Made by a program: the position numbers and the translations under genes. The notes below the pieces were generated by a model. That model ran no database searches, was not told the origin of the DNA, and saw only the letters and a list, made by a program, of their open reading frames with translations. From UBA7446 sp049596455 (lineage in GTDB: Bacteria > Bacteroidota > Bacteroidia > Flavobacteriales > Flavobacteriaceae), in NCBI GenBank assembly GCA_049596455.1, contig JBMYLP010000002.1:62001-126000 (forward strand): a stretch of DNA of 64,000 bases, in the 5' to 3' direction. This document shows, piece by piece, positions 33,875 through 42,643 of this stretch (the stretch's first letter is position 1; every line of letters begins with the position of its first letter).

Positions 33875-34759
33875 CTACTTCAACGCCAGTCGTACACCCA
33901 CGCCAAATACTTCACGGACTTGCAGGCGCTGCACCGCATTGTCATCATATACCAACTGAAGAATTAGGTTGGTAGATACGTATTCATTTACTTGTAGTTC
34001 GGCAGCAACTTGGTAGTCTATATCCACGTTTTCTGCCTTATCCAAATAGTCTGAATACAACCCAAGACGTTGCTCAAGGGTCATGTTTTCCATGGGGGAA
34101 AACTTGTAAAATGCATTTACAGATGCACCCAATTCAAAGCGATGGTTATCGCCTTTACGCACCCCAAAATACTCTTTGCCATCGGGTAAATCCATCGTAA
34201 ACTTTCGGCTTACTAAGGTTAGTCGTTGGGTAAAAGGGGCAATGTTCACCCACAAATTTTTAGACTTTTTCCAATACAAACCAACCCCCAACTGAATGTA
34301 AACGGGAGAGAAAAAATGAGTTCTAAGGGTTCGGGTTTCGTTGCCTTCCGCATCTTCGCCGTATTTGTAGCCCCGTGCAAACTGCGTTTTTAGCCCAAAT
34401 ACGGTAGAATAGCTCCAAGTGTTGCTAAATTTTTTTCCTAAAAAAGATTGCAAGTCAAAGCGGTCGTTGGTTTTGCGTAAAAACTTGGTGCCACTGATTT
34501 TGGTCAGCCCAAAATCACCTAAAAATTTGGTGTCCCAATTCCATCCGTTTTTGCTGTAGTTAAGATCGTAATCAGCATGAAAACTCAACGAAACACTATT
34601 TTGCCCCCCAGAAGCCCATTCACTAAATGCCGCTTGATTAAAAAGAAGTTTGGCAACACCCCCTTTTTTCCAATCTGATTCGGGCGTTTGCAAGGAGTCT
34701 GTTTGGGCGTAAAGCATGGCATTTAAAAGGATTAAACAAAGAGCAATGCTTTTTTTCAT
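33875..34759 (-). CDS. DUF3078 outer-membrane-type protein, copy 1
   Basis: 294 residues with a signal peptide (about 1-19, ends L-Y-A-Q). Same architecture as the copy at 32802: F-N-Q-A-A-F-S-E-W-A-S-G-G near 40, paired beta strands and a C-terminal V-Y-D-D-N-A-V-Q-R-L-Q-V-R-E-V-F-G-V. Probably an outer-membrane barrel. It follows the DUF2480 gene by 3 nt and is likely in the suf transcript. Confidence 0.8.
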   Translation of the reverse strand: MKKSIALCLILLNAMLYAQTDSLQTPESDWKKGGVAKLLFNQAAFSEWASGGQNSVSLSFHADYDLNYSKNGWNWDTKFLGDFGLTKISGTKFLRKTNDRFDLQSFLGKKFSNTWSYSTVFGLKTQFARGYKYGEDAEGNETRTLRTHFFSPVYIQLGVGLYWKKSKNLWVNIAPFTQRLTLVSRKFTMDLPDGKEYFGVRKGDNHRFELGASVNAFYKFSPMENMTLEQRLGLYSDYLDKAENVDIDYQVAAELQVNEYVSTNLILQLVYDDNAVQRLQVREVFGVGVRLALK

Positions 34760-34762
34760 GGA

Positions 34763-35275
34763 TTACTTTTTTGATTTTGAATACAAAGGTACAGAAGAAC
34801 AGGCTTCGCCATAAGATAATTTTCGTACCACAGGAATTAATTTTGCCACCAATATGCCCATGGCTTGTTGCGGAACGGGCTTGTTGGCACAGCCCTTTAT
34901 CATGACTAGTCCATTTTGGTATGGCGTGGTATCGAAAACGGCTAATTTTTCAGTGAATAGATAGCGTTCCAAATCGTCAGTGGTTCCCACTATAACAGTT
35001 TTGGTTACAGGCTGCAAATAGCGCACCAAAAGCAGCGTAGCCCATTGTGGCACCAGAACATCTTCTGGGCAATACACCGCTACAAAATGACCTTCATAAG
35101 TTGTCCAATTATGGTTTTCCAAACGTTCTCTAAACGATTGTTCACGTAACACTACGCCCTCATCTAAAAAATCAGTAATGGAAAGCAATGTGCGAGGTCC
35201 TTCAGGGTAAAATTCCTCCAAGTCAATTACTTGAAGGGCACTGTTTGCCACACGATTGACAATATCTTTTGCCAT
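34763..35275 (-). CDS. DUF2480 family protein
   Basis: 170 residues, soluble. It matches the Bacteroidota DUF2480 family in its start (I-V-N-R-V-A-N-S-A-L) and the G-C-A-N-K-P-V-P motif near 127. It overlaps the DUF59 stop by one base (TAATG). It is usually found downstream of suf genes; function unknown, probably linked to Fe-S assembly. Confidence 0.8.
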   Translation of the reverse strand: MAKDIVNRVANSALQVIDLEEFYPEGPRTLLSITDFLDEGVVLREQSFRERLENHNWTTYEGHFVAVYCPEDVLVPQWATLLLVRYLQPVTKTVIVGTTDDLERYLFTEKLAVFDTTPYQNGLVMIKGCANKPVPQQAMGILVAKLIPVVRKLSYGEACSSVPLYSKSKK

Positions 35276-35589
35276 TACAAAAACCCGAGTTCAAGTTTGG
35301 CTTCATCGCTCATCAAATCGCGCGTCCACGGGGGGTCGAATGTAAGTTCCAATTCCACCTCTTTAACCTCGTCCAAAGAGCGCACTTTCTCCTTTACTTC
35401 TTGCGGAAGACTTTCCGCAACAGGACAATTGGGTGTGGTAAGTGTCATCAATATTTTAACGTCGTTGTCTTCATTAACAAACACGTCGTAAATAAGCCCC
35501 AATTCGTAAATATCTACAGGAATTTCAGGGTCATAAATGGTTTTTAAAACCTTAACGATTTTTTCTCCAAGTATAGCAGTATCCATCAT
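35275..35589 (-). CDS. DUF59/MIP18-type Fe-S assembly protein (SufT-like)
   Basis: 104 residues. MIP18 motifs: I-Y-D-P-E-I-P-V-D-I-Y-E-L-G-L-I-Y at about 18-34, T-T-P-N-C-P-V-A-E-S with the conserved Cys near 54, and F-D-P-P-W-T near the end. Such proteins assist cluster maturation or transfer. It overlaps the sufE stop by 4 nt (ATGA). Two Met codons at the start (35589, 35586) are possible. Confidence 0.88.
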   Translation of the reverse strand: MMDTAILGEKIVKVLKTIYDPEIPVDIYELGLIYDVFVNEDNDVKILMTLTTPNCPVAESLPQEVKEKVRSLDEVKEVELELTFDPPWTRDLMSDEAKLELGFL

Positions 35590-36011
35590 GATGTGAGTTG
35601 CGTTTGGTACGCTATGGCGTACATTTTTAGTTGCTTAATCATAGAAACCAATCCATTTGCACGGGTTGGCGAAAGGTGTTCTTTAAGTCCAATTTCGTCA
35701 ATAAAAGTCGTATCGGCTGCCAAAATATCTTTGGGATGTTGATTTGAAAACACACGAATGAGAATGGCAATAATGCCTTTGGTAATAATAGCATCGCTAT
35801 CAGCAGTAAATACGATGTTGTTGTTTTCAAGTTCGGCGTGTACCCAAACTTTACTTTGACACCCTTTGATAATGTGGTCGTCAGTTTTGTACTCGGGCGC
35901 AATGAGTGGCAAGGATTTTCCCAATTCAATCATGTATTCGTAGCGTTGCATCCAATCGTCAAATAGGGCAAACTCTGATACAATTTCTGCTTGTTGTGCT
36001 GCTATACTCAT
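35586..36011 (-). CDS. sufE: SufE cysteine-desulfurase partner
   Basis: 141 residues, soluble. The active-site Cys is in I-I-K-G-C-Q-S-K-V-W near 51, where SufE accepts persulfide from SufS and passes it to SufBCD. The C-terminus has L-S-P-T-R-A-N-G-L. It lies 16 nt after sufS. Length normal. Confidence 0.92.
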   Translation of the reverse strand: MSIAAQQAEIVSEFALFDDWMQRYEYMIELGKSLPLIAPEYKTDDHIIKGCQSKVWVHAELENNNIVFTADSDAIITKGIIAILIRVFSNQHPKDILAADTTFIDEIGLKEHLSPTRANGLVSMIKQLKMYAIAYQTQLTS

Positions 36012-36027
36012 AGGTTAAAGATACGGA

Positions 36028-37254
36028 TTAACGCAACATACTAACTGCTTTTTCAACGCCAGTTACAAATCGTTCTACTTCTTCGTGGGTATTGTAAAAG
36101 GCAAACGATGCCCGCACCGTTCCTGGAATTTGGTAAAAATCCATAATCGGTTGGCAACAATGATGCCCTGTGCGCACAGCAATGCCCATTTTATCTAACA
36201 ATGTGCCAATGTCGTAAGGATGCAGCCCGTCAACATTAAATGAAATTACAGCAACCTTATTTGGCACATCGCCATAAATACGCAAGCCATCAATTTGCTT
36301 TAGCTTATCTGTGGCATGTTGAAGTAAATCATTTTCGTGGGCTGCAATGGTGTCAAAGCCAATGCTGTTCATATAATCTATAGCTGCACCAAAACCAACA
36401 CCACCTGCAATGTTTGGCGTGCCCGCTTCAAACTTATGTGGCAAATCGGCATACGTTGTTTTTTCAAAAGTTACTTGGTCTATCATTTCACCACCACCCT
36501 GATAAGGGGGAAGCTTTCGCAACCATTCCTCCTTTCCATAAAGCATACCAATTCCTGTTGGACCGCAAATTTTATGCGCAGAGGTGGTATAAAAATCTGC
36601 ATCTAGGGCTTGCACATCGGGAATCAAATGCGGGGTAGCTTGTGCGCCGTCTATAAGCACAGCAGCTCCCACCGCGTGCGTTTTTTCAATAATGTGTTCT
36701 ATGGGGTTGATAATGCCAAGTGCGTTAGAAACATGATTTACAAACACCACTTTGGTTTTGGAATTTACCAAAGCATCAAAGGCTTCTATGTCAAGCGTTC
36801 CTTCGTCCGTCATCGGAATAACGTTGAGCGTTGCCCCCGTGCGCTCACAAAGCATTTGCCAGGGTACAATATTGGCGTGATGCTCTAAAGCAGATACGAT
36901 AAGTTCGTCTCCTTGCTTAAGCAGCGAAGCAAATCCGTTTGCTACCAAATTGATGGCATGCGTTGTCCCAGAAGTCAATATAATTTCATGGGCTTTTGCC
37001 GCATTAAAATGCTTTTGAATTTTTTGTCTTGCCGCTTCAAATTGATCTGTTGCCTCTTGGCTTAATGCGTGAACGCCTCTATGAATGTTGGCGTTGGTGT
37101 GCTTATAATAATCGCTTATGGCGTTGATTACAGGAAGAGGTGTTTGCGAGGTTGCTGCATTGTCCAAATACACCAACGGTTGACCATTTACCTCACGATG
37201 CAAAATGGGAAAGTCGTTTCGAATTTGTGCTAAATCAAGGGAAGTCTCAAACAT
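36028..37254 (-). CDS. sufS: SufS cysteine desulfurase
   Basis: 408 residues from the ATG at 37254; an upstream in-frame TTG (37263) is not preferred. Type II PLP enzyme: PLP Lys in S-A-H-K-I-C-G-P-T-G near 227, active-site Cys in R-T-G-H-H-C-C-Q-P near 364. It takes sulfur from cysteine for Fe-S cluster building. The start overlaps the end of sufD by 8 nt. Confidence 0.95.
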   Translation of the reverse strand: MFETSLDLAQIRNDFPILHREVNGQPLVYLDNAATSQTPLPVINAISDYYKHTNANIHRGVHALSQEATDQFEAARQKIQKHFNAAKAHEIILTSGTTHAINLVANGFASLLKQGDELIVSALEHHANIVPWQMLCERTGATLNVIPMTDEGTLDIEAFDALVNSKTKVVFVNHVSNALGIINPIEHIIEKTHAVGAAVLIDGAQATPHLIPDVQALDADFYTTSAHKICGPTGIGMLYGKEEWLRKLPPYQGGGEMIDQVTFEKTTYADLPHKFEAGTPNIAGGVGFGAAIDYMNSIGFDTIAAHENDLLQHATDKLKQIDGLRIYGDVPNKVAVISFNVDGLHPYDIGTLLDKMGIAVRTGHHCCQPIMDFYQIPGTVRASFAFYNTHEEVERFVTGVEKAVSMLR

Positions 37255-38563
37255 CAAATCCAATATTTACGCCCAACTTATTAGCAATCAATTTGTTGAT
37301 GCGCTTTTTTACAGAGTCAATTTGGACACTTTGCAGCACATTGTTTGCAAAGGCATAGGTAAGTAATCCGCGCGCTTCCTTTTTGGGAATACCACGTGTT
37401 TGGAGGTAGAAAAGTGCATCCTCATCCAATTGACCAATCGTACAACCGTGGCTACATTTCACGTCGTCTGCAAAAATCTCAAGTTGTGGTTTGGTGTTTA
37501 CACTTGCCTTATCGTCCATCAAAATGTTGTTGTTTTGCTGGAATGCATTGGTCTTTTGCGCCTCTTTTTCAACAATAATTTTTCCATTAAAAACTCCTGT
37601 GGCATTTTCGGCAAAAATGCCTTTGTAGTCTTGATGACTTTCGCTGTTGGGGTGTGCGTGATGCACAAGTGTATGATGATCCACAAATTGCTTTCCTTCA
37701 ATAAACGTGATGCCCTTCATGGTGGAATTGATTTCAGGAGCTTTGTGGTAGAAATTTAGGTTGTTGCGCGTGAGCTTGCCGCCAAAGGAAAACGTATGGA
37801 CTTTGGCATGACTGTGTTTTTGCTGCGAAATATAGGTGCTATCAATCAGCGATGCTTCCGTATGATCGTTTTGAATTTTGTAGTAATCCAATTGGGCGTT
37901 TTGTTCCGTAAAAATTTCGGTAACCACATTGGTAAACGCAGCACCATTTGTCAAACTTTGATGGCGCTCCACGATTTGCACTTCAGCATTTTTTTCCAAC
38001 ACAATCAGGTTGCGTGGTTGCAGCAACAAATTTGGATTTTTGTCAGTGGCAAAATGAATAATTTGGACTGGTTTTTCTACTACTTTTCCTTCGGGCACAT
38101 AAATGTATGCGCCTTCTTTGGTAAATGCTGTATTCAGTGCTGTAAGCGATTCTTCTTTTTCAGCAATTTGGTTAAAATATTTTTTGATTACAGGCGCATA
38201 TTTGCGTTTGGTTAAGGCGGCAGAAAGCAAACAAATGTCCACACCTTCGTGTGTTGTTTCAGACAAATAAGCGTTATAAACACCATCTACAAACACAATT
38301 TTATAGGTGTCAACGTCTTGCAAAATGTATTCTTTTACATCTTCAAGTTTTAGGTTTACCTCCTCTTTAGGAAATACCGAAAACGGGTTTTTAGTAAGAT
38401 TTCGCAACGAAGTATATTTCCAATCTTCTTGTTTTTTGGTTGGAAATCCTTGTTGCTCAAACACCTCAATGGCAGCCGCACGCTGATCTTGCAGTTTGCG
38501 CTGCGGACCGTCTTGGGCGTCAAACGCCAAATAGGAAGACAATAAGGTTTCTTTTAAATCCAT
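37247..38563 (-). CDS. sufD: SufD Fe-S scaffold subunit
   Basis: 438 residues. The C-terminal SufBD core carries H-H-T-L-V-H-H-A-H-P-N near 295 and D-D-V-K-C-S-H-G-C-T-I-G near 370. Partner of SufB and SufC in the SufBC2D scaffold. The ATG overlaps the sufC stop (TAATG). Confidence 0.95.
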   Translation of the reverse strand: MDLKETLLSSYLAFDAQDGPQRKLQDQRAAAIEVFEQQGFPTKKQEDWKYTSLRNLTKNPFSVFPKEEVNLKLEDVKEYILQDVDTYKIVFVDGVYNAYLSETTHEGVDICLLSAALTKRKYAPVIKKYFNQIAEKEESLTALNTAFTKEGAYIYVPEGKVVEKPVQIIHFATDKNPNLLLQPRNLIVLEKNAEVQIVERHQSLTNGAAFTNVVTEIFTEQNAQLDYYKIQNDHTEASLIDSTYISQQKHSHAKVHTFSFGGKLTRNNLNFYHKAPEINSTMKGITFIEGKQFVDHHTLVHHAHPNSESHQDYKGIFAENATGVFNGKIIVEKEAQKTNAFQQNNNILMDDKASVNTKPQLEIFADDVKCSHGCTIGQLDEDALFYLQTRGIPKKEARGLLTYAFANNVLQSVQIDSVKKRINKLIANKLGVNIGFDV

Positions 38564-39309
38564 TAGGCACCTTGCTTTATCCAGTCGTAGCCTTTTTCTT
38601 CAAGCTCTAAAGCCAATTCCTTTGTTCCCGATTTTACAATTCTGCCCTCGTGCAATACATGAACAAAGTCAGGGACAATATAATCCAGCAAACGTTGATA
38701 GTGCGTAATAACCACAATGGCGTTGTCTTTGCCTTTGAGTTTGTTTACACCGTTGGCAACAATACGAAGTGCATCGATATCAAGCCCCGAATCCGTCTCG
38801 TCCAAAATGGCAAGTTTGGGTTCGAGCATTGCCATTTGAAAAATTTCGTTGCGTTTTTTTTCACCCCCCGAAAACCCTTCGTTGAGTGAGCGCGACAAAA
38901 ACCGTGAATCGATTTCTAAAAGTGCTGCTTTTTCACGGATTTTCTTTAGCATTTCGTTGGCAGGCATGTCATCAAGCCCTTGCGCTTTTCGGGTTTGATT
39001 GATAGCTGTTTTGATAAAATTAGTTACCGAAACGCCAGGAATTTCCACAGGGTATTGAAACGACAAAAAGATGCCTTTGTGTGCACGTTCGTCTGCGCTA
39101 AGTTCGGCAATATCTTCCCCGTCAAACAAAATACTTCCTTGTGAAATATCGTATTCTTCATGACCGGCAATCACTGTTGAAAGGGTGCTTTTACCCGAAC
39201 CGTTAGGCCCCATAATGGCGTGTACTTCACCAGGTTTTACGTCTAAGTTAATCCCCTGAAGGATTGTTTTGCCTTCGCAACCGGCATGTAAATTGTCTAT
39301 GCTTAGCAT
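38563..39309 (-). CDS. sufC: SufC ATPase
   Basis: 248 residues, ABC-type ATPase. Walker A G-P-N-G-S-G-K-S-T near 34, signature F-S-G-G-E-K-K-R near 146, Walker B L-A-I-L-D-E-T-D-S-G-L-D near 165. Drives the SufBCD scaffold. The gene follows the small lipoprotein by 3 nt. Confidence 0.96.
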   Translation of the reverse strand: MLSIDNLHAGCEGKTILQGINLDVKPGEVHAIMGPNGSGKSTLSTVIAGHEEYDISQGSILFDGEDIAELSADERAHKGIFLSFQYPVEIPGVSVTNFIKTAINQTRKAQGLDDMPANEMLKKIREKAALLEIDSRFLSRSLNEGFSGGEKKRNEIFQMAMLEPKLAILDETDSGLDIDALRIVANGVNKLKGKDNAIVVITHYQRLLDYIVPDFVHVLHEGRIVKSGTKELALELEEKGYDWIKQGA

Positions 39310-39312
39310 AAG

Positions 39313-39666
39313 TTAATTGGGTTTGAGAATGGAATTATCGGTAGGATTTACAACTGAATCTATCGATGTTATTTTAATGCGTTTGTCCCAACCTTCTTCG
39401 TCAGGATTTTTATTTTCTACTTTTCCTTTGACATAAACCGTAATCATATCGTATTCATCGCGCTTTAGTGGGCTACATAAGTCGTGTAACTCATGCATCT
39501 TTTCATCAATAATGACACCATAAATCTCCGTGCCTGTGTTTAGCACAGCGGCATCTGCCAAGTATAAAAATTCTCCGTAAAACTGCGGGTTTGTATCTGT
39601 TTTTTTGGACGATTGCGTACAAGCAGTTGCAAAAGCTATAAGTAAAATAAAAAATAATATTCTCAT
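39313..39666 (-). CDS. Small lipoprotein inside the suf operon
   Basis: 117 residues with a lipoprotein signal peptide, lipobox A-T-A-C-T near 14-18. The mature part is short and beta-rich (I-Y-G-V-I-I-D-E-K-M, then D-M-I-T-V-Y-V-K-G-K-V) and carries one further Cys (D-L-C-S-P). It sits between sufB (10 nt) and sufC (3 nt), so it is almost surely co-transcribed with a cytoplasmic machine although it is exported. No known family; function unknown. Confidence 0.7.
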   Translation of the reverse strand: MRILFFILLIAFATACTQSSKKTDTNPQFYGEFLYLADAAVLNTGTEIYGVIIDEKMHELHDLCSPLKRDEYDMITVYVKGKVENKNPDEEGWDKRIKITSIDSVVNPTDNSILKPN

Positions 39667-39676
39667 GATTCAGGAT

Positions 39677-41122
39677 TTATCCAACAGAGCCTTCGAGTGA
39701 AATTTCAAGTAGTTTTTGTGCTTCCACAGCAAACTCCATCGGTAGTTTATTCAAAACTTCTTTACTAAAACCATTTACAATAAGGGCAATGGCTTTTTCG
39801 GTATCAATGCCACGTTGGTTACAGTAGAAAATTTGGTCTTCTCCAATTTTACTGGTGGTGGCTTCGTGTTCTATTTTGGCGGTTTTGCTTTTTGCTTCGA
39901 TGTACGGAAAGGTATGCGCACCACACTGGTTGCCCATCAATAGCGAATCGCACTGAGAAAAATTCCGTGCATTTTTGGCATTTGCCCCCACTTTTACCAA
40001 TCCGCGGTAGCTGTTTTGGGAGTGTCCAGCAGAAATCCCTTTGGAAATGATGGTGCTCTTGGTGCGTTTGCCCAAATGAATCATTTTCGTGCCAGTATCC
40101 GCTTGTTGGTAATTGTTGGTAAGCGCAATGGAATAGAACTCACCAATGCTATCGTTACCTTTCAAAATACATGACGGATATTTCCATGTCACCGCTGAGC
40201 CCGTTTCGACTTGTGTCCATGAAATTTTGGAACGTTCGTGACAAATCCCACGTTTGGTCACAAAATTAAATACACCACCATTACCGTCTTTATCTCCTGG
40301 AAACCAATTTTGTACGGTAGAATATTTGATTTCAGCATCGTCCAACGCAATGAGTTCCACAACCGCTGCGTGTAGTTGGTTCTCATCTCGGGCAGGTGCC
40401 GTACAGCCTTCCAAATAACTTACATAACTACCTTCATCTGCAATGACAAGCGTGCGTTCAAATTGCCCCGTTCCTGCTTGATTGATGCGGAAATAGGTAG
40501 AGAGTTCCATAGGACAACGCACCCCTTTGGGGATATAGCAAAACGACCCATCGGAGAAAACAGCAGAATTTAGCGCAGCATAATAGTTGTCGGTACGTGG
40601 AATAACAGCGCCGATATATTTTTGCACCAACTCGGGGTGTTCTTGAATGGCTTCTGAAATGGAACAGAAAATAATGCCTTTTTCTGCCAACGTATCTTTA
40701 AATGTGGTGGCTACCGATACGGAGTCCATCACAATGTCTACCGCCACGCCGGCTAAACGTTTTTGTTCTTCTAGTGAAATGCCTAGTTTCTCAAAAGTTT
40801 GTAGCAGTTCGGGATCTACTTCGTCCAAACTGTCGTATTTGGCTTTTGCCTTTGGTGCAGAGTAGTAGGCGATTTCTTGTAAATTGGGTTTAGGATAGTT
40901 TACGTTTGCCCAGTCGGGTTCTTCCATTTGAAGGAATTTTTCATAGGCTTCCAACCGCCATTTGAGCATCCATTGCGGCTCGTTTTTGCGTGCTGAGATA
41001 GCTCGAATCACGTCTTCGTTTAATCCCACAGGAAACGTATCCGACTCAATATCGGTGTAAAAACCGTATTCGTACTCTTTGGTTTCGAGTTCTTTTTTTA
41101 ATTCTTCTTCTGTGTATGCCAT
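39677..41122 (-). CDS. sufB: SufB Fe-S scaffold subunit
   Basis: 481 residues. Seen: Y-I-P-K-G-V-R-C-P-M-E-L near 195, Y-L-E-G-C-T-A-P near 236, and a C-terminal E-A-T-T-S-K-I-G-E-D-Q-I-F-Y near 413, as in the SufB family. Main scaffold subunit on which clusters are built. It follows the SufA-like gene by 9 nt. Confidence 0.96.
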   Translation of the reverse strand: MAYTEEELKKELETKEYEYGFYTDIESDTFPVGLNEDVIRAISARKNEPQWMLKWRLEAYEKFLQMEEPDWANVNYPKPNLQEIAYYSAPKAKAKYDSLDEVDPELLQTFEKLGISLEEQKRLAGVAVDIVMDSVSVATTFKDTLAEKGIIFCSISEAIQEHPELVQKYIGAVIPRTDNYYAALNSAVFSDGSFCYIPKGVRCPMELSTYFRINQAGTGQFERTLVIADEGSYVSYLEGCTAPARDENQLHAAVVELIALDDAEIKYSTVQNWFPGDKDGNGGVFNFVTKRGICHERSKISWTQVETGSAVTWKYPSCILKGNDSIGEFYSIALTNNYQQADTGTKMIHLGKRTKSTIISKGISAGHSQNSYRGLVKVGANAKNARNFSQCDSLLMGNQCGAHTFPYIEAKSKTAKIEHEATTSKIGEDQIFYCNQRGIDTEKAIALIVNGFSKEVLNKLPMEFAVEAQKLLEISLEGSVG

Positions 41123-41131
41123 AGCAATTTT

Positions 41132-41461
41132 TTAAAGCGAAAAACTTTCGCCGCACCCACACGTTCTGTTGGCATTTGGATTGTTAAACACAAATCCTTT
41201 GCCGTTTAATCCTCCCGAATATTCGAGTGTAGTTCCTACAAGATACAAAAAGCTTTTTTTATCAACTACAATGCGCACGTCATTGTCCTCAAAAACTTTA
41301 TCGTTATCACTAAGCGCTTCATCAAATGTGAGTTCGTAAGACAAGCCTGAGCATCCGCCGCTTTTGACACCCACGCGCACAAAGTGCGACTGCGTGTCAA
41401 CGCCGTCCTGTTGCATCATCTGCACCACTTGGTCTCGAGCCTCTGGAGAAACTTTAATCAT
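41132..41461 (-). CDS. SufA/IscA-type A-carrier
   Basis: 109 residues from the ATG at 41461 (M-I-K-V-S-P-E-A). Three conserved Cys: G-G-C-S-G-L-S-Y near 36 and C-G-C-G-E-S-F at the end, which bind iron or clusters for transfer. First gene of the suf operon, after a good promoter candidate. Confidence 0.93.
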   Translation of the reverse strand: MIKVSPEARDQVVQMMQQDGVDTQSHFVRVGVKSGGCSGLSYELTFDEALSDNDKVFEDNDVRIVVDKKSFLYLVGTTLEYSGGLNGKGFVFNNPNANRTCGCGESFSL

Positions 41462-41488
41462 AGCCTTATTTGGATTAATTCCAAAGTA

Positions 41489-41517
41489 CAAATATACCAC
41501 ATTTCAACATGATACAA
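41489..41517 (-). promoter_or_regulatory. suf operon promoter candidate
   Basis: On the minus strand TTG (41517-41515), an 18-nt spacer and TATATTTG (41496-41489) match the Bacteroidota -33/-7 consensus TTG-N17-23-TAnnTTTG. The leader to the SufA-like ATG is about 27 nt. No regulator site could be identified. Confidence 0.55.
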
Positions 41518-41567
41518 TGTGCGTGTAATCATAACGATTAGATATTGCGGTATAAGTTATATCTAGC

Positions 41568-41601
41568 TTGAGAAGCATCACAAGAAAATACGCTAAGTTT
41601 G
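41568..41601 (+). promoter_or_regulatory. thiL promoter candidate
   Basis: TTG (41568-41570), 23-nt spacer, TAAGTTTG (41594-41601). The -7 element ends 4 nt before the thiL ATG, so the transcript would have almost no leader. No room exists for a TPP riboswitch. Confidence 0.45.
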
Positions 41602-41605
41602 CGCC

Positions 41606-42643
41606 ATGATTGAAGACCAAAAACCTTCCAAAACCACACTGGAATCATTGGGCGAATTTGCCCTTATTGAACATCTTACAAAAGCAGCAAAAGCAACCTT
41701 GCCTTCTACAAAACTCAGCATCGGAGACGACGCTGCCGTACTAAAACACGATGGGGAAACTGTTGTTAGTACCGATATGCTTGTAGAGGGTGTTCACTTT
41801 GATTTGGGCTATATGCCGCTAAAGCATTTGGGGTATAAAGCGGTGGTGGTGAACCTGTCAGATATTTATGCCATGAATGCACAAGCAGCGCAAGTATTGG
41901 TATCGTTAGCGGTTTCCAACCGATTTACGCTGGAGGCATTGGAGGAATTGTATGCAGGGGTGCATTTGGCGTGCAAAACCTATGGCGTAGACTTAGTGGG
42001 TGGTGATACCACGTCTTCCAAACAGGGACTACAACTATCGGTTACTGCAGTTGGTGTGGCACCTAAAACAGGAGCAGTAAAGCGCAGCGGTGCTGCCGAA
42101 AGTGAGCTTTTGGTAGTTTCGGGCGATTTGGGTGCTGCATACATGGGTTTACAGGTGTTGGCGCGCGAAAATGAAGTGTTTAAAGCCAACCCCAACCACC
42201 AACCTGATTTAGACCCCTACACCTATTTGGTGGAACGTCAGCTCAAACCCGAAGCTAGAAAAGACATTGTTACTCTTTTTGAAAAGTTGGGTGTAGTGCC
42301 CACTTCTATGATTGATATCAGTGATGGACTATCTTCTGAAATATTGCATTTGTGTACCCAAAGCGATTTGGGGTGTCGATTATACGAAGACAAAATTCCC
42401 CTAGATCCACAGTTTATTGCTGTTTGTGAGGAGTTTAACATCGATAGCACGACCATTGCCTTAAGTGGTGGGGAAGATTATGAATTGCTTTTTACCATAA
42501 AACAAGAAGACTACGACAAGATTAAAGGCAATCCAAACCTTAGCGTTATTGGGCATATGACTCCAAAAGCAGATGGGGCTTGCTTGGTTACTCGCGGGAA
42601 TGAAGTTATTCCACTAAAAGCTCAAGGCTGGAAGGCATTTTAA
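41606..42643 (+). CDS. thiL: Thiamine-phosphate kinase
   Basis: 345 residues. Motifs: S-I-G-D-D-A-A-V near 37-44, S-T-D-M-L-V-E-G-V-H-F-D near 54-65, G-G-D-T-T near 130, D-I-S-D-G-L near 238 and S-G-G-E-D-Y-E-L near 287. It phosphorylates thiamine phosphate to the active cofactor TPP. Converges on the aminopeptidase gene with a 4-nt TTAA overlap. Confidence 0.94.
   Translation: MIEDQKPSKTTLESLGEFALIEHLTKAAKATLPSTKLSIGDDAAVLKHDGETVVSTDMLVEGVHFDLGYMPLKHLGYKAVVVNLSDIYAMNAQAAQVLVSLAVSNRFTLEALEELYAGVHLACKTYGVDLVGGDTTSSKQGLQLSVTAVGVAPKTGAVKRSGAAESELLVVSGDLGAAYMGLQVLARENEVFKANPNHQPDLDPYTYLVERQLKPEARKDIVTLFEKLGVVPTSMIDISDGLSSEILHLCTQSDLGCRLYEDKIPLDPQFIAVCEEFNIDSTTIALSGGEDYELLFTIKQEDYDKIKGNPNLSVIGHMTPKADGACLVTRGNEVIPLKAQGWKAF

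Noticed and set aside
36337..36888. Several plus-strand ORFs opposite sufS
   Set aside because: Antisense to a well-supported gene and without start signals or protein features.
37796..38215. 139-codon ORF antisense to sufD
   Set aside because: Lies fully within sufD, with a composition (Phe/Cys-rich) typical of antisense shadows.
41518..41605. Possible TPP riboswitch before thiL
   Set aside because: The gap is short and filled by a promoter with a -7 element 4 nt from the ATG; no conserved TPP-box was seen.
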